Below, one piece after another: positions 42,066 to 50,177 of a stretch of DNA of 63,756 nucleotides. The stretch's first letter is position 1. The number at the start of each line of letters is the position of its first letter. The position numbers and the translations under genes were made by a program. The notes under the pieces are model-generated. The model had not been told where the DNA came from and ran no database searches. It saw only the letters and a list, made by a program, of their open reading frames with translations. The stretch is from Actinomycetota bacterium (lineage in GTDB: Bacteria > Actinomycetota > Thermoleophilia > Gaiellales > Gaiellaceae): positions 1 through 63,756 of the forward strand of contig VAXO01000026.1 of the NCBI GenBank assembly GCA_005888435.1, written 5' to 3'.

Positions 42066-42457
42066 AGCGGTTTCCTGCCGGCGAATCCCTCGTCGGCGCC
42101 GTGCCAGTACCGGATCTCGTCCTCACCGAGCTTCCAGCAGAGCAGGACGAGCTCGCCGTCGCGCCGCGACGGGAAGTCGAGCAGGCCCTCCTCGAGGGAC
42201 TTGATCTGCGCACCGGCGGCGTTGATCTCCTCCGCGCAGGCGCCGATCGAGTCTGCCTCGCTCTGGATCGTCTCGGCCAGCTCGCGCAGGTCGCTCGGCT
42301 GCATGTCGCCGCCGTTCCCTGCGATCCGCGTCACGAGACGGCGCTGCGCCCGCTGCGCCTCCGCCAGCCGGCGTCCGTGCTCGACCATGCGCTCGACAAC
42401 CGGACGCAGTTCGTCGACCGCTGCGCTCGCTTCCTCCAGTGTGAACTCGCGATCCAC
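42062..42457 (-). CDS. DUF2203 family protein
   Basis: 131-residue mostly helical protein. N-terminal [21 protein letters not shown] and C-terminal [28 protein letters not shown] are the conserved ends of DUF2203, with a likely coiled coil between ([10 protein letters not shown]...). Function unknown; the C-terminal CWxxGExxIxxWH stretch is the family signature and could bind metal. Overlaps the MBL-fold gene by four bases. Divergent from the PIG-V-like gene across a hairpin repeat. Confidence 0.8.
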   Translation of the reverse strand: [131 protein letters not shown]

Positions 42458-42461
42458 CCGC

Positions 42462-42529
42462 CTAGGCGTCGGCTCGCCGACGCCGCATAGAGGCCGGGCG
42501 AGCTCTGCTCGTTCGGCCGTCTAACACAC
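42462..42529 (+). repeat. Dispersed two-hairpin repeat, copy 5
   Basis: CTAGGCGTCGG/CTCG/CCGACGCC forms the first hairpin and CGGGCGAGCTCTGCTCG the second; ends CGGCCGTCTAACACA. Very close to the copy at 8003 over its full length. Sits in the divergent spacer between DUF2203 and the PIG-V-like gene. Confidence 0.8.
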
Positions 42530-42580
42530 CTACTCGGACCCGATCCAGACCTGAGCTCACAAACACCCCGCCTATCATCA

Positions 42581-43696
42581 TTGTTCGTGCTCGGCATCTA
42601 CGTGTGGAGCCGAGCCGTAACCTGGCTCGGAGCGATCGTCGCGTTCTACTGGTTCGAGCCGAACCGCAACCCGCGCGCCGGCCGCTGGGATTCGCCGCTG
42701 ATCCACGACCTCGGGTCCTTCACGGATATCTGGGCGCGTTGGGACAGCGTCTTCTTCGTCCGCATCGCGGAGCACGGCTACGACCACGCGTCGGCCGCGT
42801 TCTATCCGCTGTATCCCGCGCTCGTCGCGGCGCTCGGGCGTGTCTTCTTCGGCCACTACGTGCTGGCGGGAATCGTGATCTCCCTAGCGGCGTGCCTCGG
42901 CGCCTTCGCGCTGCTCTACCGCCTCGCGGAGGAGCGCCTCGGCCCCGAGGGCGCCTGGCGGGCGGTGCTGTACCTCGCGATCTTCCCGACGGCACTCTTC
43001 CTCCAGGCGGTCTACAGCGAGTCGCTCTACCTACTGCTCGTCCTCGCAGCGTTCGTCGCGGCCGAGCGCGGCCGGTTCGCGGTCGCCGGCGTCGTCTCCG
43101 GTCTGGCGATCCTCACGCGCGTGACCGGCGTCGCATTGCTCCCGGCGCTCGCAGTGCTCGCCTGGCGTGCCGCGGACCGCAAGCGCGCGCTCGGCGAGCT
43201 CGCGCTGGCCATACCGATCGCAGCGATCTACCCACTGCTGCTCTGGCAGCAGGTCGGCGACCCGTGGGCGTTCTGGAACGCCCAGGACGAGTGGCATCGA
43301 CACCTCTCGCGCGCCGGACCCCTCGGCGGCATCTGGTCGGCGCTCGTGCACTGGACGCCGTCGCACGCGGACTTTCAGCACGCGGTCGCCGTCAACGCAG
43401 AGGGGCTCATCGCTCTCGTGCTCTTCATTCCGCTGACCGTGGTCGCGTGGCGGCGGTTCGGCGCGCCGTACGGGCTGTTCGCAGCCGTCAGCCTGGCGCT
43501 CCCCGTCAGCTACCCGAGCTCGCGCTGGCCGCTGCTCTCGCTGCCGCGCTTCGGCCTCGTGATCTTCCCCTTCTTCCTCGCACTCGCCGCGCTGACCGCA
43601 GGACGCCCGCGTGCGCACACGATCGTCGCGGCGACGAGCGCGCTGTTCCTCGGCGTCGCGATCGTGCAGTGGGCGCTGTGGCAATGGGTGGCTTGA
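42581..43696 (+). CDS. PIG-V-like GT-C mannosyltransferase
   Basis: 371-residue polytopic membrane protein with about nine helices. The first outer loop contains WDSPLIHDLGSFTDIWARWDSVFFVRIAEHGY, matching the WDxxxYxxIAxxGY signature of PIG-V/GPI mannosyltransferase II-like bacterial proteins, followed by FYPLYPALV. Likely transfers a sugar from a polyprenyl-phosphate donor on the outer face. Start TTG (LFVLGIYVWSR) as no ATG is nearby; GTG two codons later is possible. Operon with HAD and CPBP genes. Acceptor unknown. Confidence 0.82.
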   Translation: MFVLGIYVWSRAVTWLGAIVAFYWFEPNRNPRAGRWDSPLIHDLGSFTDIWARWDSVFFVRIAEHGYDHASAAFYPLYPALVAALGRVFFGHYVLAGIVISLAACLGAFALLYRLAEERLGPEGAWRAVLYLAIFPTALFLQAVYSESLYLLLVLAAFVAAERGRFAVAGVVSGLAILTRVTGVALLPALAVLAWRAADRKRALGELALAIPIAAIYPLLLWQQVGDPWAFWNAQDEWHRHLSRAGPLGGIWSALVHWTPSHADFQHAVAVNAEGLIALVLFIPLTVVAWRRFGAPYGLFAAVSLALPVSYPSSRWPLLSLPRFGLVIFPFFLALAALTAGRPRAHTIVAATSALFLGVAIVQWALWQWVA

Positions 43697-44313
43697 ACGC
43701 GGCCGAGCTCGACGGCGTCACCATCGACGCCTACGGGACGCTCGTGACGCTCGTCGACCCGTTGCCGCGGCTGACGGCTGCGCTCGCGGAGCGCGATGTC
43801 GTGCGGGACCGCGAGACGGTCGCCCATGGGTTCCGCACGGAGGTCGCGCACTACACGAAGCATTCGGCCGAAGGGCACGACGAGGCCGGGCTGGCGCAGT
43901 TGCAACGCGACTGCGCGCGCATCTTCCTCGAAGCAGTCGGCGCCGAGCTCGACCCCGGGGAGTTCGCACCGGCATATGCGAGCGCGATGCACTTCGAGCT
44001 CCTGCCCGGCGTCATGCCGGCGCTCGCGCGCCTGCGCAGCCTCGGCCTCGAGCTCGCCGTCGTCGCGAACTGGGACCTGACTCTGCGCCGCATGCTCGAC
44101 GAGGTCGGGCTCGCCGAGCACTTCCGCGTCGTCGTGCATGCAGCGGGCAAGCCGGCGGCGGACGGATTGCTGCGCGCGCTCGACTCGCTCGGCATGAGCT
44201 CGGGCCGCGCGCTCCACATCGGCGACGACGCGGTCGACGAGCTCTCGGCCCGCGCTGCGGGAATGCACTTCGCCGCCGCACCCTTGCCCGAGGCCGTGGC
44301 AGGGCTGACGTGA
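43684..44313 (+). CDS. HAD-superfamily hydrolase
   Basis: About 209 residues. Motif I TIDAYGTLV (nucleophile Asp), helical C1 cap, motif II VVANWDLT, motif III Lys in AAGKPAADG, motif IV IGDDAVDE. Phosphatase or haloacid-type activity; substrate unknown. Start is ambiguous: ATG 43684 overlaps the previous gene by 13 bases, and TTG 43693 would give the 4-base TTGA overlap common here. The tracked 569-aa ORF is an extension over the PIG-V-like gene. The downstream CPBP gene overlaps by four bases. Confidence 0.85.
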   Translation: MGGLNAAELDGVTIDAYGTLVTLVDPLPRLTAALAERDVVRDRETVAHGFRTEVAHYTKHSAEGHDEAGLAQLQRDCARIFLEAVGAELDPGEFAPAYASAMHFELLPGVMPALARLRSLGLELAVVANWDLTLRRMLDEVGLAEHFRVVVHAAGKPAADGLLRALDSLGMSSGRALHIGDDAVDELSARAAGMHFAAAPLPEAVAGLT

Positions 44314-45014
44314 GGCCGCTTGCCGCCTGGACGAGCTTCGTCCTCGCCTTCGCATCGCTCAGCTACGCAGTCCGCTTCACCGAGGGCAAGCCGCAGAAGG
44401 ACGTGCTCTACCAGTGGTCGACCGTGGCGAACAGCCTCGTCCAGTTCGCGATCATCGGCCTGATCGTCTACGGCATCTCAGGCCTCGGGAACCGGCGCCA
44501 GCTGCTGGCCCTGCGCCGGCCGACGTCGTGGTGGGTCGCGCTCGGCATCGGCGTCGCGATCGGCATCGGCATCACGATCCTCACCGCGGCGCTCGGCCCG
44601 CTGCTCCATCCCGGGCGTGAACAGGGCGTGACGCCCGACGTCTGGGAGCCGAAGCATGCGGCCGCCTACGTCGCGAACGGCCTCGTCATCTGCATCATCG
44701 CGCCGATCGTCGAGGAGCTGACCTTCCGCGGGCTCGGCTACTCAGTGCTCGTCCGCTTCGGCCGCTGGACCGCGATCATCCTCGTCGGCATCGCCTTCGG
44801 GCTCGCCCACGGCCTCGTCGAGGCCTTCCCGTTCCTGGCCGCGTTCGGTGCCGGCCTCGCGTACCTGCGCAGCAAGGTCGACAGCGTCTACCCGGGGATG
44901 ATCGTCCACGGGCTCTTCAACGCCACCGCGCTCGCCGTTGCCGTTTCGGGCAAGCCTCAGCAGGAAAATATGCTGCGCGCATGCGCTGGGGTCTGGTCAC
45001 TACTGCACTTCTGA
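44310..45014 (+). CDS. CPBP-family intramembrane metalloprotease
   Basis: 234-residue protein with about seven helices, CPBP/Rce1-like. The three signature motifs are present: EELTFRGLGY (Glu-Glu...Arg), FGLAHGLVE (His) and VHGLFNATAL (His...Asn). Such proteases cleave near prenylated or membrane peptides; bacterial roles include peptide maturation and self-immunity. GTG start overlaps the HAD stop by four bases. The last 34 bases overlap the L,D-transpeptidase gene. Substrate unknown. Confidence 0.87.
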   Translation: MRPLAAWTSFVLAFASLSYAVRFTEGKPQKDVLYQWSTVANSLVQFAIIGLIVYGISGLGNRRQLLALRRPTSWWVALGIGVAIGIGITILTAALGPLLHPGREQGVTPDVWEPKHAAAYVANGLVICIIAPIVEELTFRGLGYSVLVRFGRWTAIILVGIAFGLAHGLVEAFPFLAAFGAGLAYLRSKVDSVYPGMIVHGLFNATALAVAVSGKPQQENMLRACAGVWSLLHF

Positions 45015-46303
45015 GCATCACCATCCAGGCGTCGCCGACCTCGGGACCGGCACCGCTACGGGTGACGTTCAGCGCGGGCGGCGCATCGTCGGCCCACTGG
45101 GACTTCGGCGACGGAACCGCCGCGGACGGCGTCGCGGTGGAGCACACCTACGCCGCGGGACGCTGGAACGCGACCGTGACGGCGCAGGCGCCCGACGGCA
45201 GCACCTCCACCCAGACCATTCCCATCACCGCGTACGGGCTCTCGCTGACAGCCCCGCGCGCGGCGCGTTACGGGCGCCCCGCCGTGTTTCGCGGGGCCGT
45301 CGCTCCCGCCGAGCGCGGGCTGACGGTGAAGCTGAGCGGACCGGGCGGCGGATCGCTCGGGTCGGTGAAGACGAACGCAAAGGGCGCGTACGCGATCAGG
45401 GCGGCCATACGGCTGCCGGGGACGTACACCGCGACCAACTCGCGCGGCTCCTCGGCGCCGGCGTCGCTGCAAGTCGTCCCAAAGCTCGTCACGAGGCTCG
45501 TCGGCAGCGGCGCGCGCGGCAGCGGCTACTTCTTCACCGCCCGCATGACGCCGGCCGCAGCAGGCGCCCTCGCGGTAAGGATCACGCGCGGCGGTGCGGC
45601 GGTCGTCGACCGCACGTTCAACGGACCGGTTCGGATCAAGCTCGACACCCACCGGTTGGCGAGTTACCGCATCCGCGTCGAGCTCATCCCCGGTGAGGGC
45701 TACCTCGCGACGGCGCGCCTGCTGCATGCGAACGTCGTCCTCCCACGGCTCGCCGTCGGCTCCCACACCACGGCTGTCGCGCAACTCGGGAACCAGCTAC
45801 GCCGGCTGCATTACGCGGCGCCCTACGGCACGAGCTTCGACGGGCGCATGCTCGACGCCGTCTACGCGTTCCAGAAGGTGCAGGGCCTGCCGCGCACCGG
45901 CGTCGTCGACCCGCGCTTCTGGCGCGCCCTGGGGAACGCCCGAACGCCCGCGCCGCGCTACAAGCAGCCGGCGACCCACCTGGAGGTGAACAAGGGCCGG
46001 CAGGTGCTCTTCGTTGTTCGCGGCTCGCGGATCGCGCTGATCGTGCCCATCTCGACGGCGGGGCTGCCGGGGAAGTTCACCCCCGTCGGGCGGTTCTCGA
46101 TCTACCGGAAGGTCGTCGGCTTCGACCCCAGCCCGCTCGGGACCCTCTACGACCCGATGTACTTCACGGGTGGCTATGCGATTCACGGCAACCCGTCCGT
46201 TCCGCCGTACCCGGCGAGCCACGGCTGCGTCCGCGTCCCCATGTGGGTCGCGCCGCATCTCTACGCCACGAATCCGTACGGCGAGACGGTGTACGTGTAC
46301 TAG
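44981..46303 (+). CDS. L,D-transpeptidase with PKD and peptidoglycan-binding domains
   Basis: 440-residue secreted cell-wall enzyme. Short N-terminal signal-like segment (LVTTALLSITIQA), a PKD domain (AHWDFGDGTAADG, VEHTYAAG), an Ig-like region, a PG_binding_1 unit (LDAVYAFQKVQGLPRTGVVD) and a C-terminal YkuD catalytic domain with YAIHGNPSVPPYPASHGCVRVP, containing the active-site His and Cys. It would form 3-3 crosslinks or attach proteins to peptidoglycan. ATG start inside the end of the CPBP gene. Directly followed by a lipoprotein frame. Confidence 0.9.
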   Translation: MRWGLVTTALLSITIQASPTSGPAPLRVTFSAGGASSAHWDFGDGTAADGVAVEHTYAAGRWNATVTAQAPDGSTSTQTIPITAYGLSLTAPRAARYGRPAVFRGAVAPAERGLTVKLSGPGGGSLGSVKTNAKGAYAIRAAIRLPGTYTATNSRGSSAPASLQVVPKLVTRLVGSGARGSGYFFTARMTPAAAGALAVRITRGGAAVVDRTFNGPVRIKLDTHRLASYRIRVELIPGEGYLATARLLHANVVLPRLAVGSHTTAVAQLGNQLRRLHYAAPYGTSFDGRMLDAVYAFQKVQGLPRTGVVDPRFWRALGNARTPAPRYKQPATHLEVNKGRQVLFVVRGSRIALIVPISTAGLPGKFTPVGRFSIYRKVVGFDPSPLGTLYDPMYFTGGYAIHGNPSVPPYPASHGCVRVPMWVAPHLYATNPYGETVYVY

Positions 46304-46721
46304 CGTCGCCCTGCTCCTGCTCGCCGGCTGCGGCGCCGCCAAGCGGCCGCTTGCCTATGAAGATCTGACCGCGAAGGTCGGCGGGCTCGAGTTCACGCAT
46401 CTGACCGTGGACACGTCTCGCGCCCGAGCGCAGCTGCTCGAGGTACTCGAGCGCAACAATCCCGGCGTCAAGATCGGGCTACCGCCCATCGACTACACGA
46501 ACAAGGAGACGTTCGTCGTGGCGGCGGGCCCGCGGTCGAGCACGGGTTACTCTCTGCGCGTCGTGCGCGTCTACGAACACGGAGATCACGTGCAGGTCGT
46601 GGTGCGAGAGCAGACCCCCACGCTCGGCGACCGAGTTCGCGCGCGCGTGACGTATCCGTTCCGGCTGCTCGTGCTGTCGAGTCACAAGCCCGTCCACCTG
46701 AAATGGTTGGGACGCCCATGA
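46272..46721 (+). CDS. Putative lipoprotein, start codon unclear
   Basis: Reading frame with a lipobox (VALLLLAGC) followed by a mature part of about 130 residues (KVGGLEFTHLTVD; AAGPRSSTGYSLRVVRV; TYPFRLLVLSSHKPVHLKW). GPRSSTGYSLRV resembles protease-complex (PrcB-type) domains. No ATG, GTG or TTG lies between the end of the transpeptidase gene and the lipobox; the nearest upstream ATG (46170) would be 134 bases inside that gene, and the next GTG (46407) would remove the lipobox. The boundary given is arbitrary (ATC codon giving a basic n-region). Overlaps chorismate mutase by four bases. Confidence 0.6.
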   Translation: MRTARRCTCTSVALLLLAGCGAAKRPLAYEDLTAKVGGLEFTHLTVDTSRARAQLLEVLERNNPGVKIGLPPIDYTNKETFVVAAGPRSSTGYSLRVVRVYEHGDHVQVVVREQTPTLGDRVRARVTYPFRLLVLSSHKPVHLKWLGRP

Positions 46722-46999
46722 CCGACGACGCGCTGATCAAGCAGCTGCGCCAGCAGATCTCCGACACGGACCGGTCGATCGTCGACGCATTCAACGCGCG
46801 GCTGCGGCTCGTCGCGCGACTGAAGAGCTACAAGGAGTCGCGCGGAATCGACTTCCTCGACCCTGAGCGCGAGGAGTGGATGCTGCAGTACCTGACGCGC
46901 GCAAACCGCGGCCCGCTCTCGCCCGACGGGTTGAAGGAACTGTTCGAGGAGGTTCTGGACCTCACGAAGCGGGAGGTCCAGCGCGGCGAGGACCCCTAG
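46718..46999 (+). CDS. Chorismate mutase type II (AroQ)
   Basis: 93-residue all-helical AroQ-type mutase converting chorismate to prephenate. Opening LIKQLRQQISDTDRSIVDAFNARLRLVARL and DFLDPEREEWMLQYL show the usual Arg, Lys and Glu positions of the active site. ATG at 46718 is chosen, since it forms an ATGA overlap with the lipoprotein stop; the tracked ATG is five codons upstream. No fused dehydratase or dehydrogenase domain. Ends convergently with the nuclease gene (4-base overlap). Confidence 0.88.
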   Translation: MTDDALIKQLRQQISDTDRSIVDAFNARLRLVARLKSYKESRGIDFLDPEREEWMLQYLTRANRGPLSPDGLKELFEEVLDLTKREVQRGEDP

Positions 47000-47502
47000 T
47001 CGTCGTCAGGGTCAACTGCGAATTCGTCGGGCGTGACCTGCTCGAGGAACTGCTTGAACTCGGAAACCTTCGACTCGATCTCCTCCTCGGTCACTTCCTC
47101 ACCCTCGAACTCGATCCCGGACTCCTCGATCACTTCGTCCGCGGCGAAGATCGGCGCTTCCGCGCGAATCGCCAGCGCGATCGCGTCGGAAGGGCGCGAG
47201 TCGATCTCGATCTCCGAGCCGTCGAGCTGCACCGTGATCTGCGCGTAGAACGTGTTCTCGCGCAACTCGGTGACCGTGATCCGGGTCACCTGCGCCCCAA
47301 GCTGCTCGAGCATGTCGGTGACGAGGTCATGCGTCATCGGCCGCGGCGTCGTCGCACTCTGCAGCTTCATCAAGATCGCCGCCGCCTCAGGGTGGCCGAT
47401 CCAGATCGGCAGAAACTTGTTGCCCTCGGACGTCTTCAGGAGGACGATCGGCTGCTTGCCGACCAGATCGAAGCTCACGCCGTAGATCTGCATCTCCTGC
47501 AT
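46996..47502 (-). CDS. Bifunctional nuclease (BFN/DUF151) family protein
   Basis: 168-residue DUF151 protein, conserved across Actinobacteria and plants (BBD/BFN nucleases). Signatures: VLLKTSEGNKFLPIWIGHPEAAAI, RPMTHDLVTDML and IDSRPSDAIALAIR. The C-terminal acidic tail (EEVTEEEIESKVSEFKQFLE) resembles a UVR-like helix. RNase/DNase activity is known for plant relatives; the bacterial role is unsettled. ATG start; the 189-bp upstream spacer has no ORF. Confidence 0.88.
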   Translation of the reverse strand: MQEMQIYGVSFDLVGKQPIVLLKTSEGNKFLPIWIGHPEAAAILMKLQSATTPRPMTHDLVTDMLEQLGAQVTRITVTELRENTFYAQITVQLDGSEIEIDSRPSDAIALAIRAEAPIFAADEVIEESGIEFEGEEVTEEEIESKVSEFKQFLEQVTPDEFAVDPDDD

Positions 47503-47668
47503 CGGGCGACCTTTTCTGATGGTAGCTCAGGCCCTGCGCGTCAAACGTCACCCGTCGGCCCGTTCCAAAACCTTTAACGAAGCCGCAGGCCGCTCACAAA
47601 AGGCCGGGACGAACTGATGCGAGAGAACATTTTGCCGCGCGCCCTAGAGCGGAGTGGATAACCCCAGC

Positions 47669-47697
47669 CGCTAGCGAAAGCGCAGCTTTCGCTAGCG
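47669..47697. terminator. 13-bp perfect hairpin at the end of the CBS gene
   Basis: CGCTAGCGAAAGC, loop GCA, GCTTTCGCTAGCG. The TAG stop of the CBS gene (minus) lies inside the stem. No T-tract on either side, so it may be a Rho-associated or mRNA-stabilising hairpin rather than an intrinsic terminator. Confidence 0.5.
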
Positions 47698-48069
47698 CTC
47701 CTTGAGCCGCCACTCGGCGACATCTCGGATACTGACGATGCCGACGGCCCGCTCGCCCGAGACGACCGGAATGTGACGGAAGCCGCGTTCGATCATCGTC
47801 TCGCCCGCCTCCTCGACCGAGGCGTCCTCGGTCATGGTCACGGGGTCGGGCGTCATCCACTCCCGCACGCGCGCTTCGCTCGAGTGCACGCGGCCTGCGA
47901 CCGCGCGCATGAGGTCGCGCTCGGTGAAGATCCCGATCATCCGGCCGAAGTCGGAGACGACGACGGCGCCCACGCCGAGGCTCGTCATCTTCTCGGCAGC
48001 CTCGCCGATCGTGTCGGACGGCTCGACCGTCAAGACGTCCGTGGTCATCACCTCGCGCAACGTTGCCAT
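47692..48069 (-). CDS. Tandem CBS-domain protein
   Basis: About 125 residues consisting of two CBS motifs: TLREVMTTDVLTVEPSDTIGEAAEKM with VVSDFGRMIGIFTERDL, and VREWMTPDPVTMTEDASVEEAGETM with IPVVSGERAVGIVSIRDV. Stand-alone CBS pairs bind adenosine nucleotides and act as energy or stress sensors; the partner here is unknown. MATLREV chosen as start; an ATG four codons upstream (MLAAMAT) is equally possible. A strong hairpin includes the stop codon. Confidence 0.87.
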   Translation of the reverse strand: MATLREVMTTDVLTVEPSDTIGEAAEKMTSLGVGAVVVSDFGRMIGIFTERDLMRAVAGRVHSSEARVREWMTPDPVTMTEDASVEEAGETMIERGFRHIPVVSGERAVGIVSIRDVAEWRLKER

Positions 48070-48090
48070 GGCGGCGAGCATATAACCGCC

Positions 48091-48184
48091 GCGAGCGCCG
48101 GCTTAGCCGGCGTTCGCCACAGACGCTCTACGAAGCAAAGTCCGAAGGAAATCATCATGGCGCGAAGCGCCGGATTTCCTCCGG
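48091..48184. other. Composite hairpin region between the CBS gene and tRNA-Ile
   Basis: Two structures: GCGAGCGCCGGC TTA GCCGGCGTTCGC (48091-48117, one mismatch), and a nested one at 48142-48184, with outer arms CCGAAGGAAATC/GATTTCCTCCGG (11 of 12 pairs) around inner GGCGC GAA GCGCC. The nested one lies just downstream of tRNA-Ile on its strand and could end that transcript. Confidence 0.5.
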
Positions 48185-48189
48185 CTAAA

Positions 48190-48263
48190 TGGGCGATCGT
48201 GGATTCGAACCACGGACCTCCGCCTTATCAGAGCGGCGCTCTAACCAACTGAGCTAATCGCCC
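48190..48263 (-). tRNA. tRNA-Ile (GAT)
   Basis: On the minus strand: acceptor GGGCGAT/ATCGCCC, D-arm AGCTCAGTTGGTTAGAGC, anticodon stem CCGCT/GGCGG with loop CTGATAA (anticodon GAT), T-arm CGTGG TTCGAAT CCACG, discriminator A, CCA not encoded. It stands alone, not in an rRNA spacer. Confidence 0.97.
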
Positions 48264-48288
48264 GCGAGGGCCCGAAGTGTAGCCGGGG

Positions 48289-48540
48289 CTAATGCAGCCG
48301 GTCTGTGCACTGGAGGTAGTCCTCGACGGCGAGTAGGAAGGTGTTGTCCTCCGCGAGCTCGCGGAGCGTCCCCTTCGTCTCGTCGTCCAGATCCTCGTCG
48401 CGCGCCAACTCGGTCAGGAAGTTGCCCATCTGACCGTCACGGGACAGCGCGGCCATGCGGAGGAAGATCCGCTTCGCCTCGTCGTCCTGCGAGATCGCCT
48501 CCAGGGATTCGATGTCGTGATTGAGCCACAGACCCAGCAT
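48289..48540 (-). CDS. Small acidic helical protein of unknown function
   Basis: 83 residues, rich in Asp, Glu and Leu, predicted mostly helical (AISQDDEAKRIFLRMAAL; ELARDEDLDDETKGTLREL). No family recognised. Single Cys near the C-terminus (LQCTDRLH). ATG preceded by CGGTGAG. It lies between parB and tRNA-Ile on the same strand as both; 39 bp separate it from parB. Codon usage looks like the neighbours, so it is probably a real gene. Confidence 0.65.
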   Translation of the reverse strand: MLGLWLNHDIESLEAISQDDEAKRIFLRMAALSRDGQMGNFLTELARDEDLDDETKGTLRELAEDNTFLLAVEDYLQCTDRLH

Positions 48541-48579
48541 CTCACCGGTTAAACGTGGCGAGAGCCGAGGGAGATACGG

Positions 48580-49428
48580 CTAGGGTGCCGCGCGCTCCAG
48601 AGCTTCGGCGAGCTCTTCGAGCTCCGTCTCGTCGGCGAAGGAGATCTCTAGCCGATTGGACACGACGCGGCTCGAGAACCCCGTGATGCGATCGGCGGCC
48701 TGCTTCGCCCGCGCGACGAGATGGGGATCGAGCTTCGCCTGTTGACGTCGCTGCTTCGTCTTCGCTCCGGCCCAGCGCGCGGCGCGCTCGGCCGCGCGCA
48801 CCGACATTCCCTTCTGCACGATCTTGCGCGCCAGTGCGCGCCGGCCTTCGTGATCGGGCACCGCGAGCACTGCCCGCGCGTGGCCCTCCGTCAGCTGCCC
48901 CCGCTCGAGCATCTTCAGCACGTCCTCGGGCAGCTCGAGCAGCCGCACCCGGTTCGAGACGGCGGGCTTCGACTTGCCGACCTGCTCCGCCAGCTCGCCG
49001 AGCGAGAGCCCGAACTCGTCGAGCACGACGGCGAACGCGCGCGCCTCCTCGACGGGCGACAGATCCTCCCGGGCGATGTTCTCGACGAGGCCGAGCAGGA
49101 GCGAATCCCGGTCATCCGCCTCGCGCACGACAGCAGGAACGGTCTTCAACTTCGCATCGCGAGCCGCCCGCCAGCGGCGCTCGCCGGCAATCAGCTCGTA
49201 GCCGCCCGCCACGCGCGGCCGGACGAGTACCGGCTGCACGACGCCCTGGGAGCGCACCGAGTCCGCGAGCCCTGCGCCTGCATCGGAGTCGAACTTGCGG
49301 CGCGGCTGCCGCGGGTTGGGATGGATTGAGTCGACCGGCAGCTCCGCAAGGTCTGTCGGCCCGGCCCCGCCGAGCAGGACTTCCAGCCCGCGGCCAAGAC
49401 CGCGTCGTTGTTCAGGCGCGCTCGACAA
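48580..49428 (-). CDS. parB: Chromosome partitioning protein ParB
   Basis: 282-residue CTP-dependent clamp that loads at parS sites near the origin. N-terminal GLGRGLEVLLGG (ParA-interacting), CTPase/ParB box IHPNPRQPRRKF and AGERRWRAA, helix-turn-helix LGELAEQVGKSKPAVSNRVRLLELP, linker, and C-terminal dimerisation helix. TTG start at 49428, overlapping parA by 17 bases, fits the homology start; the 335-aa tracked ORF runs further upstream in a shadow. No perfect parS was recognised in the window. Confidence 0.94.
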   Translation of the reverse strand: MSSAPEQRRGLGRGLEVLLGGAGPTDLAELPVDSIHPNPRQPRRKFDSDAGAGLADSVRSQGVVQPVLVRPRVAGGYELIAGERRWRAARDAKLKTVPAVVREADDRDSLLLGLVENIAREDLSPVEEARAFAVVLDEFGLSLGELAEQVGKSKPAVSNRVRLLELPEDVLKMLERGQLTEGHARAVLAVPDHEGRRALARKIVQKGMSVRAAERAARWAGAKTKQRRQQAKLDPHLVARAKQAADRITGFSSRVVSNRLEISFADETELEELAEALERAAP

Positions 49429-50164
49429 GTTCCATCGCCACCTTCCAGTAGGCGTCCGCGCCGCGCGAGCGGCGGTCGTAGGCAATCGCAGGAAGGCCGT
49501 GACTCGGCGCCTCCGCCAGCCGGACCGACCGCGGCACGGTCGTCGCAAACACGAGATCGCCGAAGTGCTTCCGCACCTCCGCCTCAACGTCGGCTGACAG
49601 CCGCGTTCGCCCGTCCACCATCGTCAGCAGCACGCCGCCGACCGCAAGCCGCGGGTTGAGGCGCATCTTCACCAGGTTGATCGAGTGAACGAGCTGCGAC
49701 AGTCCCTCGAGCGCGTAGTACTCGGCCTGCACCGGAATCAGCACGCGATCCGCTGCGGCAAGCGCGTTGACCGTTAGCGGCCCGAACGAGGGCGGGCAGT
49801 CGAGAAACACGAACGAGTACTGCTCGACGCCCGCTGCAAGAGCATGCCGAAGGTACGTCTCGCCCTCCCCGTGTCGCGTCAGCTCGACGGTCGCACCCGC
49901 CAGCTCCGGCTTCGCCGGAACGAGGTGCAGGTTGGGGAAGCGCGTCGGCTTCGCGAGCTCGCCCAGCGGCGCGCCGTCGAGCAAGTCGTACGTCGATGTC
50001 CCGTTTGCGTGCTCGCCCAGCCCGGACGTCGCGTTCGCCTGCGGATCGAGGTCGATCACGAGCGCGCGCTCGCCGGCCTCGGCAAGGCAGGCCGCGAGGT
50101 TGATGGCGGTTGTCGTCTTGCCGACTCCGCCCTTCTGGTTCGCGAGTGCGTAGACCCTGGCCAC
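49412..50164 (-). CDS. parA: Chromosome partitioning ATPase ParA/Soj
   Basis: 250-residue Walker-type ATPase. Deviant Walker A ANQKGGVGKTTTAINLA, Walker A' VIDLDPQANATSGLG, FLDCPPSFGPLTVNAL and the C-terminal basic region. Short form lacking an N-terminal HTH, i.e. chromosomal Soj type. GTG start (VARVYALANQKGG) chosen; the tracked ORF adds a shadow of rsmG. With ParB it moves origins and may influence DnaA, as shown in other bacteria. Confidence 0.95.
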   Translation of the reverse strand: MARVYALANQKGGVGKTTTAINLAACLAEAGERALVIDLDPQANATSGLGEHANGTSTYDLLDGAPLGELAKPTRFPNLHLVPAKPELAGATVELTRHGEGETYLRHALAAGVEQYSFVFLDCPPSFGPLTVNALAAADRVLIPVQAEYYALEGLSQLVHSINLVKMRLNPRLAVGGVLLTMVDGRTRLSADVEAEVRKHFGDLVFATTVPRSVRLAEAPSHGLPAIAYDRRSRGADAYWKVAMELVERA

Positions 50165-50177
50165 GCCGCCAGAGTAC

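Noticed and set aside
47515-47540. tRNA-like GGTAGCTCAGGCCCTGCG
   Set aside because: D-arm-like string only; no matching acceptor, anticodon or T-arm nearby.
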